From Xanthomonas theicola (lineage in GTDB: Bacteria > Pseudomonadota > Gammaproteobacteria > Xanthomonadales > Xanthomonadaceae): a DNA stretch of 64,000 nt. The notes under the pieces are model-generated. The model saw nothing but the letters and a program-made list of their open reading frames with translations. It did no database searches and was not told the DNA's origin. A program made the translations under genes and the position numbers. The stretch is taken from assembly GCF_014236795.1 (NCBI RefSeq), contig NZ_CP049017.1, forward strand, positions 4,256,001 to 4,320,000, given 5' to 3'. The first letter of the stretch is position 1. Every line of letters starts with the position of its first letter. Positions 62,605-64,000 of this stretch are shown in pieces.

Positions 62605-63972
62605 ATGTCTTCGTCCTCCACCCCGGCGCCGGTCCGGGGCCGCGAGTTGCGCACCACCGCGCGACTCGCCCTGCCGCTGGTTCTGGGGCACCTGTCCGCT
62701 GGCCTGATCAGCTTCGTCGACAACGCGATCGCCGGTCACCACGGCACCCGCACGCTGGCGTCGGTGACGGTCGGCACCGCGCTGCTGTGGCTGCCGATGA
62801 TGATCCCGATCGGCACCCTGATCGCCTTGACCGCGTCGGTGTCGCAGCTCGACGGCGGCAGGCGCCATGCGCTGATCGGACCGATGTTCCGCCAGGCGCT
62901 GTGGCTGTCGCTGGGCCTGGGCGCGCTGATGTTCGCGTTCCTGAGCGTGATGCCGATGGCGCTGCCGCAGTTGGGGATCGCCGCGGAGATCTTGCCCGGC
63001 GCGCGCGATTTCCTGCATGCGATCCGCTGGGGCGTGCCGGCGATGGTGCTGTACTTCTGCATGCGCTATCTCAGCGAGGGCATGCACTGGACGCTGCCGA
63101 CCATGCTGCTCGGCTTCGGCGGGCTGCTGGTGCTGGCGCCGCTGGGCTACGTGCTGACCTTCGGCCTGTTCGGGCTGCGCGAGCGCGGCGCCGGCGGGCT
63201 CGGCATGGCCTCGGCGATCATGATGTGGCTGCAGGCGCTGTGCTTTGCCGTCTACCTGGCGCGCTCGCGGCGCTTCGCGCCGCTGCGCCTGTTCGCGAGC
63301 TTCGAGGCGCCGGACCCGCGCGCGCTCGCCGGGTTGCTGAAGACCGGGCTGCCGATCGGCATCACCATCCTGATGGAGGGCGGCCTGTTCATCGTCACCG
63401 CGCTGCTGATCGCGCGGCAGGGCGAAGTGCCGGCGGCGGCGCACCAGATCGCGATCAACGTGGCGCAGCTGTGCTTCATGGTGCCGATGGGTGTGGCCGA
63501 GGCGACCACGGTACGGGTGGGACGCGCCGCCGGCGCCGGCGATGCGGCCGGGGTGCGCGGCGCGGCGCAGGCCGGCTATGCGATCGTGCTCGGCACGCAG
63601 ACGTTGTCGGCGCTGGGGTTGCTGCTCGGCCACGACGCCATCGTCGGCGTCTACACCCGCGACATCGCGGTGGCCGGGCTGGCCTCCACGCTGTTGCTGT
63701 ACGCGGCCACGTTCCAGTTCCCCGACGGGGTGCAGGTGCTGTCGGCCGGCGCGCTGCGCGGGCTCAAGGACACCCGCGTGCCGATGCTGCTCGCACTGTG
63801 CTCCTACTGGGGCCTGGGCATGCCGCTGGGCGCCGGGCTCGGCCTGTGGCTGGGCTGGGGGCCCCAGGGCATGTGGATCGGGTTGATCCTGGGCCTGAGC
63901 GCGGCGGCGGTGACGATGGCCGCGCGCTTCCGGCTCAGCAGCGCGCGCCTGCTCGCCACCGCCGTCCCCTGA
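62605..63972 (+). CDS. MATE-family multidrug efflux protein (NorM-like)
   Basis: Encodes 455 aa from ATG 62605 (MSSSSTPAPVRGRELRTTARLALPLVLGHLSAGLISFVDNAIAG spans the start); the longer upstream frame is not coding. Twelve hydrophobic helices in two homologous halves are seen, with family residues in helix 1-2 (LPLVLGHLSAGLISFVDNAIAGHHG) and at the start of the second half (LLKTGLPIGITILMEGGLFIVTALL, AAHQIAINVAQLCFMVPMGVAEATTVRVGRAAG). The last block is the classic MATE loop. It exports cationic drugs or metabolites by Na+ or H+ antiport at the inner membrane. Intact; ends close to the window edge. Confidence 0.92.
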   Translation: MSSSSTPAPVRGRELRTTARLALPLVLGHLSAGLISFVDNAIAGHHGTRTLASVTVGTALLWLPMMIPIGTLIALTASVSQLDGGRRHALIGPMFRQALWLSLGLGALMFAFLSVMPMALPQLGIAAEILPGARDFLHAIRWGVPAMVLYFCMRYLSEGMHWTLPTMLLGFGGLLVLAPLGYVLTFGLFGLRERGAGGLGMASAIMMWLQALCFAVYLARSRRFAPLRLFASFEAPDPRALAGLLKTGLPIGITILMEGGLFIVTALLIARQGEVPAAAHQIAINVAQLCFMVPMGVAEATTVRVGRAAGAGDAAGVRGAAQAGYAIVLGTQTLSALGLLLGHDAIVGVYTRDIAVAGLASTLLLYAATFQFPDGVQVLSAGALRGLKDTRVPMLLALCSYWGLGMPLGAGLGLWLGWGPQGMWIGLILGLSAAAVTMAARFRLSSARLLATAVP

Positions 63973-64000
63973 CTTCAGGCGCATGTGCGGCGGCGGTGCA

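Overview
The window is high-GC bacterial chromosome, almost certainly from a Xanthomonas (Xanthomonadaceae). The main reason is part of a xanthomonadin (brominated aryl-polyene pigment) cluster that includes the chorismatase XanB2. Supporting signs are a Grx4-rhodanese fusion, REP-like palindromes built on 'GTAGGAGCGGCTTCAGCCGCGAC', and many insertion sequences of IS5, IS1595, IS3, IS30, IS110, IS701, ISL3 and IS200/IS605 type. I cannot name the species.

Layout. 0-10 kb: small secreted and housekeeping genes with much decay. An IS1595 copy sits in the stop codon of a dying HAD-hydrolase gene. Two small EF-hand exported proteins, an IS5 copy and a broken IS701 that truncates a DUF924 gene follow, then an intact Grx4-rhodanese gene divergent from a polysaccharide deacetylase. 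10-14 kb: a methyltransferase, a decayed partial copy of the Grx4/deacetylase divergon, an AT-rich orphan gene with internal repeats, an SGNH hydrolase and an AlaA-like aminotransferase. 14.5-31.2 kb: a type I secretion locus. A HlyB-like ABC exporter and a HlyD-like adaptor overlap by 4 bp and are followed, in lower-GC DNA, by two modules of 'small membrane protein + RTX protein'. Module A is a pseudogene split by three identical IS5 copies plus a different IS5-family element. Removing the elements restores one 560-codon frame. Module B is intact (1674 aa) and carries four near-identical 549-bp RTX repeats. Both RTX proteins have different, partly hydrophobic N-termini and become alike at an 'RRDPL.LDLDGDGIET' junction, which resembles the FrpC-type self-processing Asp-Pro module. 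I read this as a secreted toxin family with exchangeable N-terminal effectors and candidate membrane immunity partners.

31.2-38 kb: transposon remains (ISL3, IS3, two IS110), tryptophanyl-tRNA synthetase, decayed metallo-hydrolase and M28 peptidase genes, and an EamA exporter. 38-47.2 kb: the xanthomonadin/aryl-polyene genes. On the minus strand are ACP, a membrane protein, acyltransferases, hotdog dehydratases, a LolA-like protein and an MMPL exporter; on the plus strand are a flavin-dependent halogenase-like enzyme and xanB2. The ketosynthase and ketoreductase genes usually linked to them are not in the window; broken IS110 copies lie at that edge. 47.3-56.2 kb: nested IS30, IS5, IS3 and IS200 elements, a DUF4365 remnant, a frameshifted TRIC channel gene, type II NADH dehydrogenase, a MITE-like element and a fourth copy of the same IS5. 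56.3-64 kb: a secreted alpha/beta hydrolase resembling conditioned medium factor, priA, a DnaA-box palindrome, a membrane DUF3106 protein and a MATE exporter.

The window is unusually rich in recent and old transposition. Several broken genes carry a TAG exactly where their families have tyrosine. No tRNA, rRNA or CRISPR array was recognised.
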